Positions 42,279 to 50,594 of a DNA stretch of 64,000 nt are shown here, piece by piece. The first letter of the stretch is position 1; every line of letters begins with the position of its first letter. The notes below the pieces were generated by a model. That model did not search any database, was not told the origin of the DNA, and saw nothing but the letters and a program-made list of their open reading frames with translations. The stretch comes from Candidatus Bathyarchaeia archaeon (GTDB lineage: Archaea; Thermoproteota; Bathyarchaeia; Bathyarchaeales; Bathyarchaeaceae), in assembly GCA_035283685.1 (NCBI GenBank), contig DATETJ010000002.1:570277-634276 (forward strand), written 5' to 3'. Both the position numbers and the translations under genes were made by a program.

Positions 42279-43034
42279 TCAAGCCTCCGTGCTCGTCACG
42301 TTGGCTTGCACAAAGATGTCTCTATGATCAACTACGTGGGCTGAGACTTCGACCTGCGATGATGGAAACGTCGCTGTGAAAGACGCCAAGTATGTGCCAT
42401 TTCCGTAATTCTGAAGCACGTAGTTATTGGTCTCATCGGGAATCAACCAGTTATTGGAAACCCTGTAATGAGTTGTGATACTATCCGCCAGCGCAGGCTC
42501 AGCCTCATTCAACAAGTTCAGTGTCACATTCACCTGCCTACTAGTTTCATTTAACCTTCGATTCGTACTCGAAATCACCAAAGACGTTGTAGCATTGATG
42601 AAATATGGCTGTTCAACGTCTGCTTCGCGACCTGAAAGCGAATGCGTAAAGTTTGCAAAAGCAGATGAAACTCCGTAGCTGCTCACGCCCCAGTCCAGCC
42701 ATAAGCCAGTCGAGTAGGTTGTTGTCTCTGCTACCGTATAGTTCAGTGTGCTCTTTCCATGCAAATACTGACTGCCGACAAACGACGCCCACCTTCGTAG
42801 ATTCAGTTCAAGCACGTCGCCGGGGCCTCCATTAGAAGCGTTCGCAAGTGAGCCAAAAATAACATGTCTTGAACCCAATTTCACGCTTTGCATGAAATCG
42901 CCGAGTGACTCTGCCCCTGTCTCACCAGAATTCTTGCCAACTTCAAGAATGTAGAGTTGTGCAGACAAGAGAAGCGAAGCCATTATGAATGCGGTGATCA
43001 GCAGAATCTGGCCCGAGTTTTTTCTTGGTCTCAC
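42279..43034 (-). CDS. Pilin-like secreted protein, pilus cluster
   Basis: 251 residues. A short basic N-terminus ends in SGQ, followed by a hydrophobic helix (ILLITAFIMASLLLSAQLYIL), which looks like a class III (prepilin) signal. The outer domain is Ser/Thr/Asn-rich with many N-glycosylation sequons and beta-strand patterning. Last gene of the leftward pilus cluster. It ends near a hairpin that probably terminates the transcript. Probably a minor pilin. Confidence 0.65.
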   Translation of the reverse strand: MRPRKNSGQILLITAFIMASLLLSAQLYILEVGKNSGETGAESLGDFMQSVKLGSRHVIFGSLANASNGGPGDVLELNLRRWASFVGSQYLHGKSTLNYTVAETTTYSTGLWLDWGVSSYGVSSAFANFTHSLSGREADVEQPYFINATTSLVISSTNRRLNETSRQVNVTLNLLNEAEPALADSITTHYRVSNNWLIPDETNNYVLQNYGNGTYLASFTATFPSSQVEVSAHVVDHRDIFVQANVTSTEA

Positions 43035-43049
43035 TTTTGCTCCGGTCTC

Positions 43050-43469
43050 CTAACCTGTCCACGCCAACTGCAGGCGAACAACAAAAAACTCAACAGTTTG
43101 ACTCCGAGTTGCGCAAACATACTGAACAGCGACAGCTTCTAGCCCCAGTAAATTTGAGTTCTGAATTGTCTCTGAATTGACTACGTTGTCTGCTTGATCG
43201 TAAACAGTTAGATTGAATGAGAGACCCATTGGTAACAGGACATCTAAAGATGTTTTTATGCGAGTCCAGTTCTGCTGGAGGATCAAATTACCAAGTGTGC
43301 CGTCCGCGTCAAGTTCCATCAGAGCCTGTATGCCCATACTTACCAGAGATCTCTGCTTTGAAAGGTCAGGGGAAGTTGGAAAAGTGAAAGAAACTAGCAC
43401 AGCTGAAAATACGACTGCGATGGCTAGAAAGGACTCTATGATTCTAATCTGCCCTTTCCGATCAAACAT
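43050..43469 (-). CDS. Pilin-like protein, pilus cluster
   Basis: 139 residues beginning MFDRKGQIRIIESFLAIAVV: basic residues, then G before a QIRIIESF hydrophobic helix containing glutamate at the +5 region, the classic type IV pilin start. Cleavage after KG is expected by an archaeal prepilin peptidase. It overlaps the upstream pilin-like gene by eight bases, a coupled arrangement. The outer part is short, with two cysteine-free strands and one late cysteine (VCATRSQ). Confidence 0.7.
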   Translation of the reverse strand: MFDRKGQIRIIESFLAIAVVFSAVLVSFTFPTSPDLSKQRSLVSMGIQALMELDADGTLGNLILQQNWTRIKTSLDVLLPMGLSFNLTVYDQADNVVNSETIQNSNLLGLEAVAVQYVCATRSQTVEFFVVRLQLAWTG

Positions 43470-44538
43470 CGTCGCTTAAACCTCCCCACCTTGTGACGGC
43501 TTCGTAAAGGGCAGAATTAATGGTTACAATTCGGCTATGAACAGCGATTCTTGACCCAGCAATACTCCCACTGAAATCCGCTCCAATCTGAAAAGGAATC
43601 TGCGGATAGACCACCCATTCAGCGAAAGACGTTGATCCATTAAACCCTGTAAGCACCATGACCGTTGTACTTGCGTCGAGAAGACGAGGTATCACGTACT
43701 CGACAGTCTGAACACCTTGTGCCTTGACGGTTAAACTAGAATTGTGGTCGAATGTGAAAGCTTGGGCTTTCGTGACTTCAACAGAGTCATAAAACAGAGA
43801 CGCATTCAACACGTAGTCAAGTGGACTTAGCCTAGTGAAAGTCAGATTTGGCAAAGGGCTTGGCACATTATGCCCAAAGGCGAACGCACTGAAAGACACC
43901 ACCTGCGCATTTGCTGTTGACTGAGCGAAAACGAGAAGCACTGCTGTTCCATTGGTTGAGTTTGGAATACCTATCATTAACGTACCGGCGCCGTTTGATG
44001 AAGTGGAGGCTGTTGTCTTGTTGACAAAGTCTCTAACAGCCACGTAGCCGCTTAAACTGGCTGAAACTGGCATCCCTGATTTCCTTGCATTAACCTCAAA
44101 TTCATACACCGTCTGGGTTCCTTGAGTTGAGTTGGAAACAGATTCTATCGACAGCTCAAACGGTGGTCTAATCTCGACCTGAAAAGAGACATCCTTGACG
44201 CCAAACGCTTGCCACAAGTCAGAGTAATCCAATGAGTAGCTGTTCTCGCTGTTTAACCGCGACACCTTATCTACGTCGAGTTCATAAGGCTGAAGCGCAC
44301 TTGCCTTCGCAAGACCGAGACTTGTCGGCTTCGTGTTCTTCATTTGTCCCCATTTCGTGGGGGTTCCTGTGGTCAAGAGCAGATGTGAAGCCAAGAATTG
44401 AAAGCGTGTGTCATCGTCTCTCGAAGCTAGATCGCTCATGTAAGGCGCCATTAACTTTGACGTGCCCACCATCGCTGATAAAGCCAGTATTATCATGATT
44501 GAGCTTGCGAGGAATGTGTCAACAGACGATGATGGCAT
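43462..44538 (-). CDS. Large pilin-like protein, pilus cluster
   Basis: 359 residues from ATG 44538, which follows GGGAGGACC 8 bases upstream. The frame is open into the platform gene but those 56 codons are shadow sequence. A single N-terminal helix (FLASSIMIILALSAMVGTSKLM) anchors a long beta-rich outer domain with Ser/Thr-rich repeats and many NxS/T sequons (for example NSTQGT, NGTAVL). This is an archaeal minor-pilin or adhesin-like arrangement. It lies 14 bases after the platform gene. Confidence 0.65.
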   Translation of the reverse strand: MPSSSVDTFLASSIMIILALSAMVGTSKLMAPYMSDLASRDDDTRFQFLASHLLLTTGTPTKWGQMKNTKPTSLGLAKASALQPYELDVDKVSRLNSENSYSLDYSDLWQAFGVKDVSFQVEIRPPFELSIESVSNSTQGTQTVYEFEVNARKSGMPVSASLSGYVAVRDFVNKTTASTSSNGAGTLMIGIPNSTNGTAVLLVFAQSTANAQVVSFSAFAFGHNVPSPLPNLTFTRLSPLDYVLNASLFYDSVEVTKAQAFTFDHNSSLTVKAQGVQTVEYVIPRLLDASTTVMVLTGFNGSTSFAEWVVYPQIPFQIGADFSGSIAGSRIAVHSRIVTINSALYEAVTRWGGLSDDV

Positions 44539-44552
44539 CGGCGAGGTCCTCC

Positions 44553-46067
44553 CTATATTGAAGAGCCAAGCGTGTACAAACCTGCCAAAAGATTCTGAGA
44601 CAGCACGAGAGACACGTAAGCGGTGACCGCCAGCATCGCCGAATACTTGAAGCCTGCTGCAAACGTGCCCTCGTTGATTTTGCCTATGAAGAAACCCGAC
44701 ATCCACGTTTGAAGAATGATGCCGATGGAAAACAAGGTTATCTGAAGTTGCATAAGGTCAAATGAAGCTTGAGCCATGCCTGGAAGCGAAATCTGCGCCA
44801 ACACGTAGATTGTCAAAGCCACAATCGTAGTAGTTAAGGCAATCAGCACGCTCCAAATGAAAGCTAAAATAATGTAAGGTTTAAGCAACGACCGCTTGTT
44901 TGTTTCAATGTCCTTGTTCTTCTCAGAATACTCAGCCAAGATCTCCAGAGCATTGGTTGATCCGCCACCAATCTCAATCGTCTCGATCAGTATGAAAAAG
45001 TGAACAAGCACAGGCCAGCTTTGAATCCTCTTTCTGACGCTGGCGAAGATTTTCTTCAAGCCGACTCCCCATTCAATCTGGCTTCTGACACTCTCAAGCA
45101 GACCGGAAAATCTTCCGTAGCCTTTCCTCTTGGAAGCGTGAATAATGCTCTTCTCTGGAGACAACCCGATTTTTCTGGCTTCGGTTACGTCTCTCAGAAA
45201 ACTCGGCATGGACTCTTCCGCGGCGAAGTTTTCTGCTGCAAGTCTGTGGTACGCGATGGCTGAGGGCACTGAAACCCCGGCTAGGCAAGCAGTCACTACC
45301 AACGGTAGCCTGCTATGTTCAGCTATGAATTGCAGTTGAGGCACGAAGTAGACCAAGGCAGCAAAGACTGAAACGCCGACAGCTGGAAAAAGGAACTTGC
45401 GATAAACTGAAGTGAGCGATATGAACGTGCTCTTGCGAGCCTTTTGCGCAAACAACATGAACACTATGGAAATCGATGGCATTATCACAAAGATGAGCAA
45501 ATACACGAAAGGTTCTGGACCTCTTGACCTCATACCGCCCGAGTACATAACTTCGAAAATCTGAGTTGAAGACATGGTAACGTACAATATGTAGGTGCAC
45601 AGGGTCACGATCATCATCACGGCGTAAGCTTCAACAAGCGTGCCTAATTTTTCAACTGCCCGCAGCGAGGCTGCGCTCTGAATTTCCAAAATTGAGCGGA
45701 GTTTGCTTCTGAGAAAACTGACGGTGCTGCCTCCGCTTCTAACTGATGAGGCAAATCCTGCTAGAAAGTCTCGGTAAGTCTTCGACTTGGTTTTCTCAGC
45801 TTTCTTCTGCATAACGGTGAGCGGGTCGTAGCCTAAGACCTCCACTTGCCTCACCATGTCTTCAGCGTCTGTTTGAATCTTCGGCAACAGGTGAGCGTTG
45901 CGCATCTTCTTCCAGCTCTCATAAAGCGTAACGCCGCTCGCAGCTAGGGTCGTGAACATCATAACCGCGAAGGGCAACTCTGTCTCAATTTCTTCGGGAG
46001 AGTTAGCTCCGGAGAGTAGGTTGAGCATCCAACCGAAGATCTTGCCCATGCCTGCGGGTTTTAGCAA
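44553..46067 (-). CDS. Archaeal type IV pilus platform protein (ArlJ/TadC-like)
   Basis: 504 residues with two T2SSF-type modules and about eight or nine membrane helices. The second module includes LPSFLRDVTEARKIGLSPEKSIIHAS-like sequence (seen as FLRDVTEARKIGLSPEKSI), RSQIEWGVGLKKIF and FFILIETIEIGGGSTNALEILAEY, hallmarks of archaeal platform proteins. It anchors the assembly ATPase and pilus base in the cytoplasmic membrane. Eight bases downstream of the ATPase gene, so co-translated with it. Confidence 0.88.
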   Translation of the reverse strand: MLKPAGMGKIFGWMLNLLSGANSPEEIETELPFAVMMFTTLAASGVTLYESWKKMRNAHLLPKIQTDAEDMVRQVEVLGYDPLTVMQKKAEKTKSKTYRDFLAGFASSVRSGGSTVSFLRSKLRSILEIQSAASLRAVEKLGTLVEAYAVMMIVTLCTYILYVTMSSTQIFEVMYSGGMRSRGPEPFVYLLIFVIMPSISIVFMLFAQKARKSTFISLTSVYRKFLFPAVGVSVFAALVYFVPQLQFIAEHSRLPLVVTACLAGVSVPSAIAYHRLAAENFAAEESMPSFLRDVTEARKIGLSPEKSIIHASKRKGYGRFSGLLESVRSQIEWGVGLKKIFASVRKRIQSWPVLVHFFILIETIEIGGGSTNALEILAEYSEKNKDIETNKRSLLKPYIILAFIWSVLIALTTTIVALTIYVLAQISLPGMAQASFDLMQLQITLFSIGIILQTWMSGFFIGKINEGTFAAGFKYSAMLAVTAYVSLVLSQNLLAGLYTLGSSI

Positions 46068-46074
46068 GGTGTCG

Positions 46075-47676
46075 TCACCGCTTGAAGTTTCTGAAAGACT
46101 CTGTCTCGAGCACAGACGGGTCGTGGTAGTACTTGCTCAGAACTTTGTTCACGCTTCGGTGGTCTCTGACGTTGTGTTCAACCATGTTCTGCAACACTTT
46201 TTTGCGGTATTCGAACTCAGACAACAATCGCTCGAAAGGTATGTCCATTTTTCGTGCCAATCGTTTGAACAAAATGCTCTCTTCAAGACGTTCCTGAAAG
46301 ATGTCGGACGTGGCATTCCAACTGAACACGTCGACTATTTGGTTGGCGTCTTTTACTTCAGATACTTGGACAAATTTTCGACTGGAAACTTTCTTTCCTG
46401 ACTCCAAGAACACCGGCGTCTGAACGTGCCTGACAACAATTACACAGTTCATCAACGTGATAATAGACGCTGGAATGTTCATCGGAGGCTGAGTCAAACG
46501 TTTAATGGCGGTCTCAACATCCTCAGCGTGCATAGTACAGAGGCCACCGTGTCCCGTAGCCAGCGCTTGGAACAGCACGTAAGCTTCTTCACCTCGAACC
46601 TCCCCGACGATTACAAGATCAGGACGATGCCTGACGGCAGACTTGATTAAGTCGTAGAGCGTGATCTCGCCCTCTTTCTCGGCTCCAAAACCTGAGCGCG
46701 CGATGGTTGAAGTCCAGTTTTCATGCGGCAAGTTGATCTCAGCCACTTCTTCAACTGTGATGATCTTGTGATTGGGGCGGATGAGGCAAGCTATAGCATT
46801 TAACGATGTAGTTTTTCCTGCTCCCGTAGCTCCCACAATCGTGATGGACATCTTGTTCTCGATTAGCAGCCAAAGATAAGCGGCGATTGACTCGTTTATG
46901 GTCTCGTTGTCAATCAGATCTACTATTGTGAACGGGTCTTCACGGAACTTCCTGATAGTGAAGCTTGTTCCGAAGGGCGTGGTTTCCCTGCCGTAAGACA
47001 CGGCTAAACGATGCTGTCCGGGCAGCGTGACATCCACGATTGGAAAAGCGATGCTAATATGCTTGCCTGCCTTGTGTACGATTTTCATGATGAAATCGTT
47101 GAGTTCTTCTTCGTCGGTGAAGAAAATGTTGGTTTTTATGTTTTCGTGGATTCGGTGCCACAAGAAGACTGGTTTGTCCAAGCCGCCGCAGCGTACATCC
47201 TCTACGTAGGGATCGTGCATCAGCGGGTCGATTTTGCCGTAGCCGACTATGTTCCTTTCCAAGTAATACTGAATCTTTCTGATGCCTATCGCCGAGACTC
47301 CATTCAACGACTTAGAATGCTTCTCAACAATGTTTGGGAATTGGCGATGAAATGACTCGCTTAGAGGTTCGTCGACCTGAGGCGCCTTCAGCTCGTATTC
47401 CAGTATGTTTCTCATGCGGTCAAAAGCTTCGATCTCTGCCTTCTCCAAGGGCAATTCATCAATTACGTAGAGAAGCTCGGCTGTGGCTTCGTTTTGAACT
47501 ATCGACGCATACGAAAATGGCGGCTTAAGCGGATATGTCTCTACTTCCGTGTATCCTTCTGGTGCTCCATGACGTTTAAGACCCAGAGACCCAACTAATG
47601 TTTCTGTGGGCGGCGCGTTAGATTCTCCGTCTTCAGCGTTTTTATCTGTTTTTCCCGGCTTCAGTTTCAATTTCAT
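46075..47676 (-). CDS. Archaeal type IV pilus assembly ATPase (ArlI/GspE-like)
   Basis: 533 residues. The N-terminal 100 residues (VGSLGLKRHGAPEGYTEVETY onward) are a variable regulatory part. The conserved hexameric ATPase has Walker A GATGAGKTT (282-290), an Asp-box ITVEEVAEINLP, Walker B LVIVGE (354-359) and a His-box GHGGLCTMH. It drives assembly or secretion together with the adjacent platform. A GGAGGTTAG binding site, itself part of the preceding gene's stop, lies nine to ten bases before ATG 47676. Closer to pilus ATPases than to archaellum ArlI, since no other arl gene is present. Confidence 0.92.
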   Translation of the reverse strand: MKLKLKPGKTDKNAEDGESNAPPTETLVGSLGLKRHGAPEGYTEVETYPLKPPFSYASIVQNEATAELLYVIDELPLEKAEIEAFDRMRNILEYELKAPQVDEPLSESFHRQFPNIVEKHSKSLNGVSAIGIRKIQYYLERNIVGYGKIDPLMHDPYVEDVRCGGLDKPVFLWHRIHENIKTNIFFTDEEELNDFIMKIVHKAGKHISIAFPIVDVTLPGQHRLAVSYGRETTPFGTSFTIRKFREDPFTIVDLIDNETINESIAAYLWLLIENKMSITIVGATGAGKTTSLNAIACLIRPNHKIITVEEVAEINLPHENWTSTIARSGFGAEKEGEITLYDLIKSAVRHRPDLVIVGEVRGEEAYVLFQALATGHGGLCTMHAEDVETAIKRLTQPPMNIPASIITLMNCVIVVRHVQTPVFLESGKKVSSRKFVQVSEVKDANQIVDVFSWNATSDIFQERLEESILFKRLARKMDIPFERLLSEFEYRKKVLQNMVEHNVRDHRSVNKVLSKYYHDPSVLETESFRNFKR

Positions 47677-47685
47677 TTTGCTTTT

Positions 47686-48138
47686 CTAACCTCCTAATGA
47701 AGAGAGAACAAGCTGTGGAATTGAGCCATTCATGTAGGTCTCAAGAATGATTGATTTGTAACCTGAAATGAAATAGCCTGATGCTGAAACAGGTCTGGGC
47801 AAATACACTCTGTTCAGCACAGCCTGGGTAGTCGTTCGACCCAAGGCGCCTTCGATCCAAGCATTTGAGGAGTCGTTGCTTGCTCTGAGCCAGTATTGCT
47901 GAGTGCCTATTGAAGTAGGCATTTGAAGTGAAGCCTGAGCTGAAGTGTTGGCTGATGCCACTAGCGTTGCGAGTTCGCTTCCTTTTGCTGCAACCTGACC
48001 TAATAGGTTTCTTAGTTGCTCGATTTCTGATGCGTTTTTCAAAGAGGCCGTGTAAGAGTTGACTGTGGCGACCAGCAGTGAGCCGACGACAGCTAAGGCA
48101 ATCATGGTGTAGATGTGGCTGGGAATGGTTGAAGGCAT
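47686..48138 (-). CDS. Pilin-like protein upstream of pilus ATPase
   Basis: About 150 residues. ATG 48138 is preferred over 48150 because GGTGA, which overlaps the preceding gene's stop, ends five bases upstream. After a short start (MPSTIPSHIYTM) lies a hydrophobic helix (IALAVVGSLLVATVNSY), then a coil (SEIEQLRNLLGQVAAKGSEL) and a beta-rich outer part. Likely a pilus subunit or accessory. The C-terminus (VLSSLGG) ends at the ATPase ribosome binding site. Confidence 0.65.
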   Translation of the reverse strand: MPSTIPSHIYTMIALAVVGSLLVATVNSYTASLKNASEIEQLRNLLGQVAAKGSELATLVASANTSAQASLQMPTSIGTQQYWLRASNDSSNAWIEGALGRTTTQAVLNRVYLPRPVSASGYFISGYKSIILETYMNGSIPQLVLSSLGG

Positions 48139-48143
48139 ACTTT

Positions 48144-48989
48144 TCACCATCCTATGTCTTCCATTTTGACGCTGCAGACTATGGTTTCCAAATTGACCAA
48201 GGCTCCCTGTGCATTGCTTGAAATCGGAAGAGAAACCTCGTCGACGATACTATCCAAATCTGCTTTTATTGTCAAAGATGTTAACGGAGAAGTGAAGTTG
48301 TAGGTTAGTGAAGTCGACTTGACGTCTAGGCAGCTTATTTTCAATCGGAAAGCCCCTAGTCTCGTTATGGTTTCTGAAGCGTTGAGGTTGATTATGTAGA
48401 CTCTCAGGCTGTTGACTGGTTTTCCACTGCTTGAGCCAGTTACAGATGTGCCAGCTAATGGTCGATAGGACAGTGCCAGTTCATAGCGCTCGATGCCTTG
48501 AGTCAAGTAGAGTTGAGCCATTGTGGATGAGCTTTGGTTGATGATGGCACGGCTGTCGCCCTTTAAGAATACGTCGCCCAAGTCTTCCTCTGACGGCGCC
48601 AGTTCGTAGAGGGCTTCGCCGACCGAACTGTTATAGAAGACATCATAGAATGTGGAGCTATCAGTCAGGTTTAAGACAAGCGTTTTGGCTGTGGGAAGGA
48701 CTTTGAACTTGCCTCCAAAATCGCCAAATTCATAGATCTCGTAGGCGCCAGGAGACCACGACACGAATTTTACGACTTTCTCGAGTGAGAGCATCTCCTG
48801 CTCCACGCCCGCGGTTTTTAATGCCAGTGTTTTGGCAGTGATTCTGGTGATGGAGAAGTAGTAGGTTGCAGTAATCAACAGAATCAGAGACACGAACAGC
48901 ATCAGAAAGGTGACAGGCAGGGCTATGGCTTTGCGGGAACCTAGACTTCTGATCTGTTTGCCTCTTCTGTGCTCTGCCATTGTGCCCAC
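48144..48989 (-). CDS. Pilus-cluster membrane-anchored protein
   Basis: 281 residues. An N-terminal basic segment (HRRGKQIRSLGSRKA) precedes a helix (LPVTFLMLFVSLILLITATYYF) resembling a prepilin-type start, followed by a coil (SLEKVVKFVSW) and a long beta domain. Starts GTG 48989 or ATG 48980; no strong ribosome binding site. It is the first gene of the block carrying the ATPase and shares a conserved 26-base upstream element with the pilin gene at 49173-49742. Probably a pilus accessory protein. Confidence 0.6.
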   Translation of the reverse strand: MGTMAEHRRGKQIRSLGSRKAIALPVTFLMLFVSLILLITATYYFSITRITAKTLALKTAGVEQEMLSLEKVVKFVSWSPGAYEIYEFGDFGGKFKVLPTAKTLVLNLTDSSTFYDVFYNSSVGEALYELAPSEEDLGDVFLKGDSRAIINQSSSTMAQLYLTQGIERYELALSYRPLAGTSVTGSSSGKPVNSLRVYIINLNASETITRLGAFRLKISCLDVKSTSLTYNFTSPLTSLTIKADLDSIVDEVSLPISSNAQGALVNLETIVCSVKMEDIGW

Positions 48990-49050
48990 TACGCCAATGT
49001 GAACATTGATTCGGAGAACCAGCAGTTTGATGGAAGAATGAATATGATGA

Positions 49051-49076
49051 TTTGTGTGTAACTTGTACTACACATC
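49051..49076 (-). promoter_or_regulatory. Conserved 26-base element, pilus genes, copy 1
   Basis: TTTGTGTGTAA then TTGTACTACACATC (plus-strand view), nearly identical to 49803-49829. The 13-mer TGTACTACACATC is the same in both, and each lies 75 bases before its gene's start (48989 and 49742). A regulator site or core promoter shared by two pilus transcripts is the simplest reading. Confidence 0.55.
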
Positions 49077-49130
49077 AGAATACAGCATACATATTCTAAG
49101 CTGGCTGGCTTATTGCTAGAACGTAGGAAC

Positions 49131-49139
49131 GAAAAAAAG
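49131..49139 (-). terminator. T-run after pilin gene
   Basis: CCCTTTTTTTCG on the minus strand, about 35 bases past the stop of the pilin at 49173. Likely transcription end, separating the abundant pilin message from the ATPase block. Confidence 0.45.
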
Positions 49140-49172
49140 GGTTTGGGCTTAAGGTGGGCTTTGTCGGCTATC

Positions 49173-49742
49173 TTAAGTTGCTGCTTGTACGTTGCTTTCC
49201 TTGTAGTACTGAGCGTTAGCCGTGAAGATGGTTATGCCAACAGTTACGCCTATATCGCCTACTGATAAGCTGTCAGGGTTCGTTATGTAGACAATCATGC
49301 TCCAACCGGATCTGAGAATCATATCTTGTCCAGCAACACCTGCAGTCAAGTCGTAGGTGTTCAAACCCAGTGTCACATTTAGGCCTGTCAATGTACCATC
49401 TGCGTTTGGTGTAACGTATGTGAGATCAGGCGAAATCGCCCCGGTCGTCTTGTTGTAGTAAATAGAGTCCCATACGCTTTCTTGTCCTCGAACAGATATT
49501 TTGTCAAGCACTAGGTCACGTCCGCCAGTGTTAACGATGAGGAAGGCTGCTTCTGAATAGGTTGTGCCGTTGTGCCAGAAGTGAAGCTTTGTTATTTGTA
49601 TGCTCTCTTCTTGAACTCTGGTCGTTGTGACGTTGATGGCGTAGAAGGTGACCACAGTTGCCAGTAGCACTGAGACGACTAGGATGATCAAGGTTGTCAC
49701 TACGGTGCTAAGCCCTTTCTTATTTCGCAACAGAGTATTCAT
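49173..49742 (-). CDS. Archaeal type IV pilin, paralog 1
   Basis: 189 residues with a class III signal peptide: NKKGLS, then hydrophobic TVVTTLIILVVSVLLATVVTFYAINV, cleaved after KKG. The mature head has VNTGGRDLVLDKISVRGQ, YYNKTTGAISPDL and GWSMIVYITNPDSLSVGDIGVTVGITIFTANAQYYKE, closely matching the next gene. AAGGAG ribosome binding site 9 bases upstream. Likely a major pilin, monocistronic between poly-T ends. Confidence 0.85.
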   Translation of the reverse strand: MNTLLRNKKGLSTVVTTLIILVVSVLLATVVTFYAINVTTTRVQEESIQITKLHFWHNGTTYSEAAFLIVNTGGRDLVLDKISVRGQESVWDSIYYNKTTGAISPDLTYVTPNADGTLTGLNVTLGLNTYDLTAGVAGQDMILRSGWSMIVYITNPDSLSVGDIGVTVGITIFTANAQYYKESNVQAAT

Positions 49743-49802
49743 TCTTTATTTTCTCCTTGTTTTACGTGGAAAGCAAGTTTCGCGTCTTACGAAATAAGAT
49801 AC

Positions 49803-49829
49803 TTTGTGCGTAATACTGTACTACACATC
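49803..49829 (-). promoter_or_regulatory. Conserved 26-base element, pilus genes, copy 2
   Basis: TTTGTGCGTAATA then CTGTACTACACATC, matching copy 1 at 49051-49076 apart from one substitution and a one- or two-base length change. It sits 75 bases from the pilin ATG at 49742. Confidence 0.55.
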
Positions 49830-49844
49830 GACAAGCAATGACGG

Positions 49845-49870
49845 GAAAAGAAAGGAAAAAATGAAAAAAG
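49845..49870 (-). terminator. T-runs after second pilin gene
   Basis: On the minus strand TTCTTTTTTCATTTTTTCCTT lies 10-35 bases past the stop of the pilin at 49881. Two six-T runs are a typical archaeal terminator. Confidence 0.5.
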
Positions 49871-49880
49871 AATGGTGCGT

Positions 49881-50444
49881 TTAGACTGAAGCGCCTACGT
49901 TGCATTCTTTATAGTATTGAGCGTTTGCCGTGAACACCGTGAATCCAACTGTGACGCCTATGTCGCTGACCGAGATGCTGTCTGGGTTGGTGAGGTACAC
50001 AATCATGCTCCATCCTGACCGCAAAATCAGATCGGTGCTCGCCTGAACCAAGCCGTATGATGTTCCGCCAAGGGAGACGCTCTGCCCTAGTAGCGTGCCG
50101 TTGGTATTTGGAGTCAGGTAGTACAGGTCGGCTGAGATCGTGTTTGTAGTCTTGTTATAGTAGACTGTAGCCCACGCGCTTTCTTGGCCTCTGACGCTTA
50201 TTTTGTCTATGACGACGTCGCGACCGCCTGTGTTGATTATCAAAAACGCGCCCTGAGCATGGGTGGTGCCGTTATGCCATAGATGCTGTTTGAAGATCTG
50301 TAGGCTTTCCTCTTGCACCCTAGTTGTTACGACATTGATGGCGTAGAAAGTGACGATGCTAGCAAGCAACACTGCGACTACTAGAATTATCAGCGTGGTA
50401 ACTACAGTGCTTAGTCCCTTTCTACCGTTCTTGAACTTTTTCAT
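49881..50444 (-). CDS. Archaeal type IV pilin, paralog 2
   Basis: 187 residues, about 70% identical by eye to the neighbouring pilin: same class III leader (GRKGLSTVVTTLIILVVAVLLASIVTFYAINV) and the same head blocks (NTGGRDVVIDKISVRGQ, GWSMIVYLTNPDSISVSDIGVTVGFTVFTANAQYYKE). Divergence concentrates in the middle, as for surface-exposed loops. GAGGCAG-type ribosome binding site. Tandem duplication probably gave the pair. The upstream stretch lacks the 26-base element seen for paralog 1, so expression may differ. Confidence 0.83.
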   Translation of the reverse strand: MKKFKNGRKGLSTVVTTLIILVVAVLLASIVTFYAINVVTTRVQEESLQIFKQHLWHNGTTHAQGAFLIINTGGRDVVIDKISVRGQESAWATVYYNKTTNTISADLYYLTPNTNGTLLGQSVSLGGTSYGLVQASTDLILRSGWSMIVYLTNPDSISVSDIGVTVGFTVFTANAQYYKECNVGASV

Positions 50445-50594
50445 TCATTTCTGCCTCGCAAAGTAGCTGCTTTACAATAGATAGGCTCTGAGTCAACTAT
50501 GAGGATTCGTCTGTAGCAACTCGCTACGCGTTTTAGGAATTCAGATGAAAAATTAGAATGACAAATCAGGATAGCTCAGATCAAGAAACGTATG

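Noticed and set aside
42279..50444. Archaellum (arl) operon
   Set aside because: Only the ATPase and platform types are shared; arlF, arlG and arlH-like genes are absent, and the pilins are of adhesive type.
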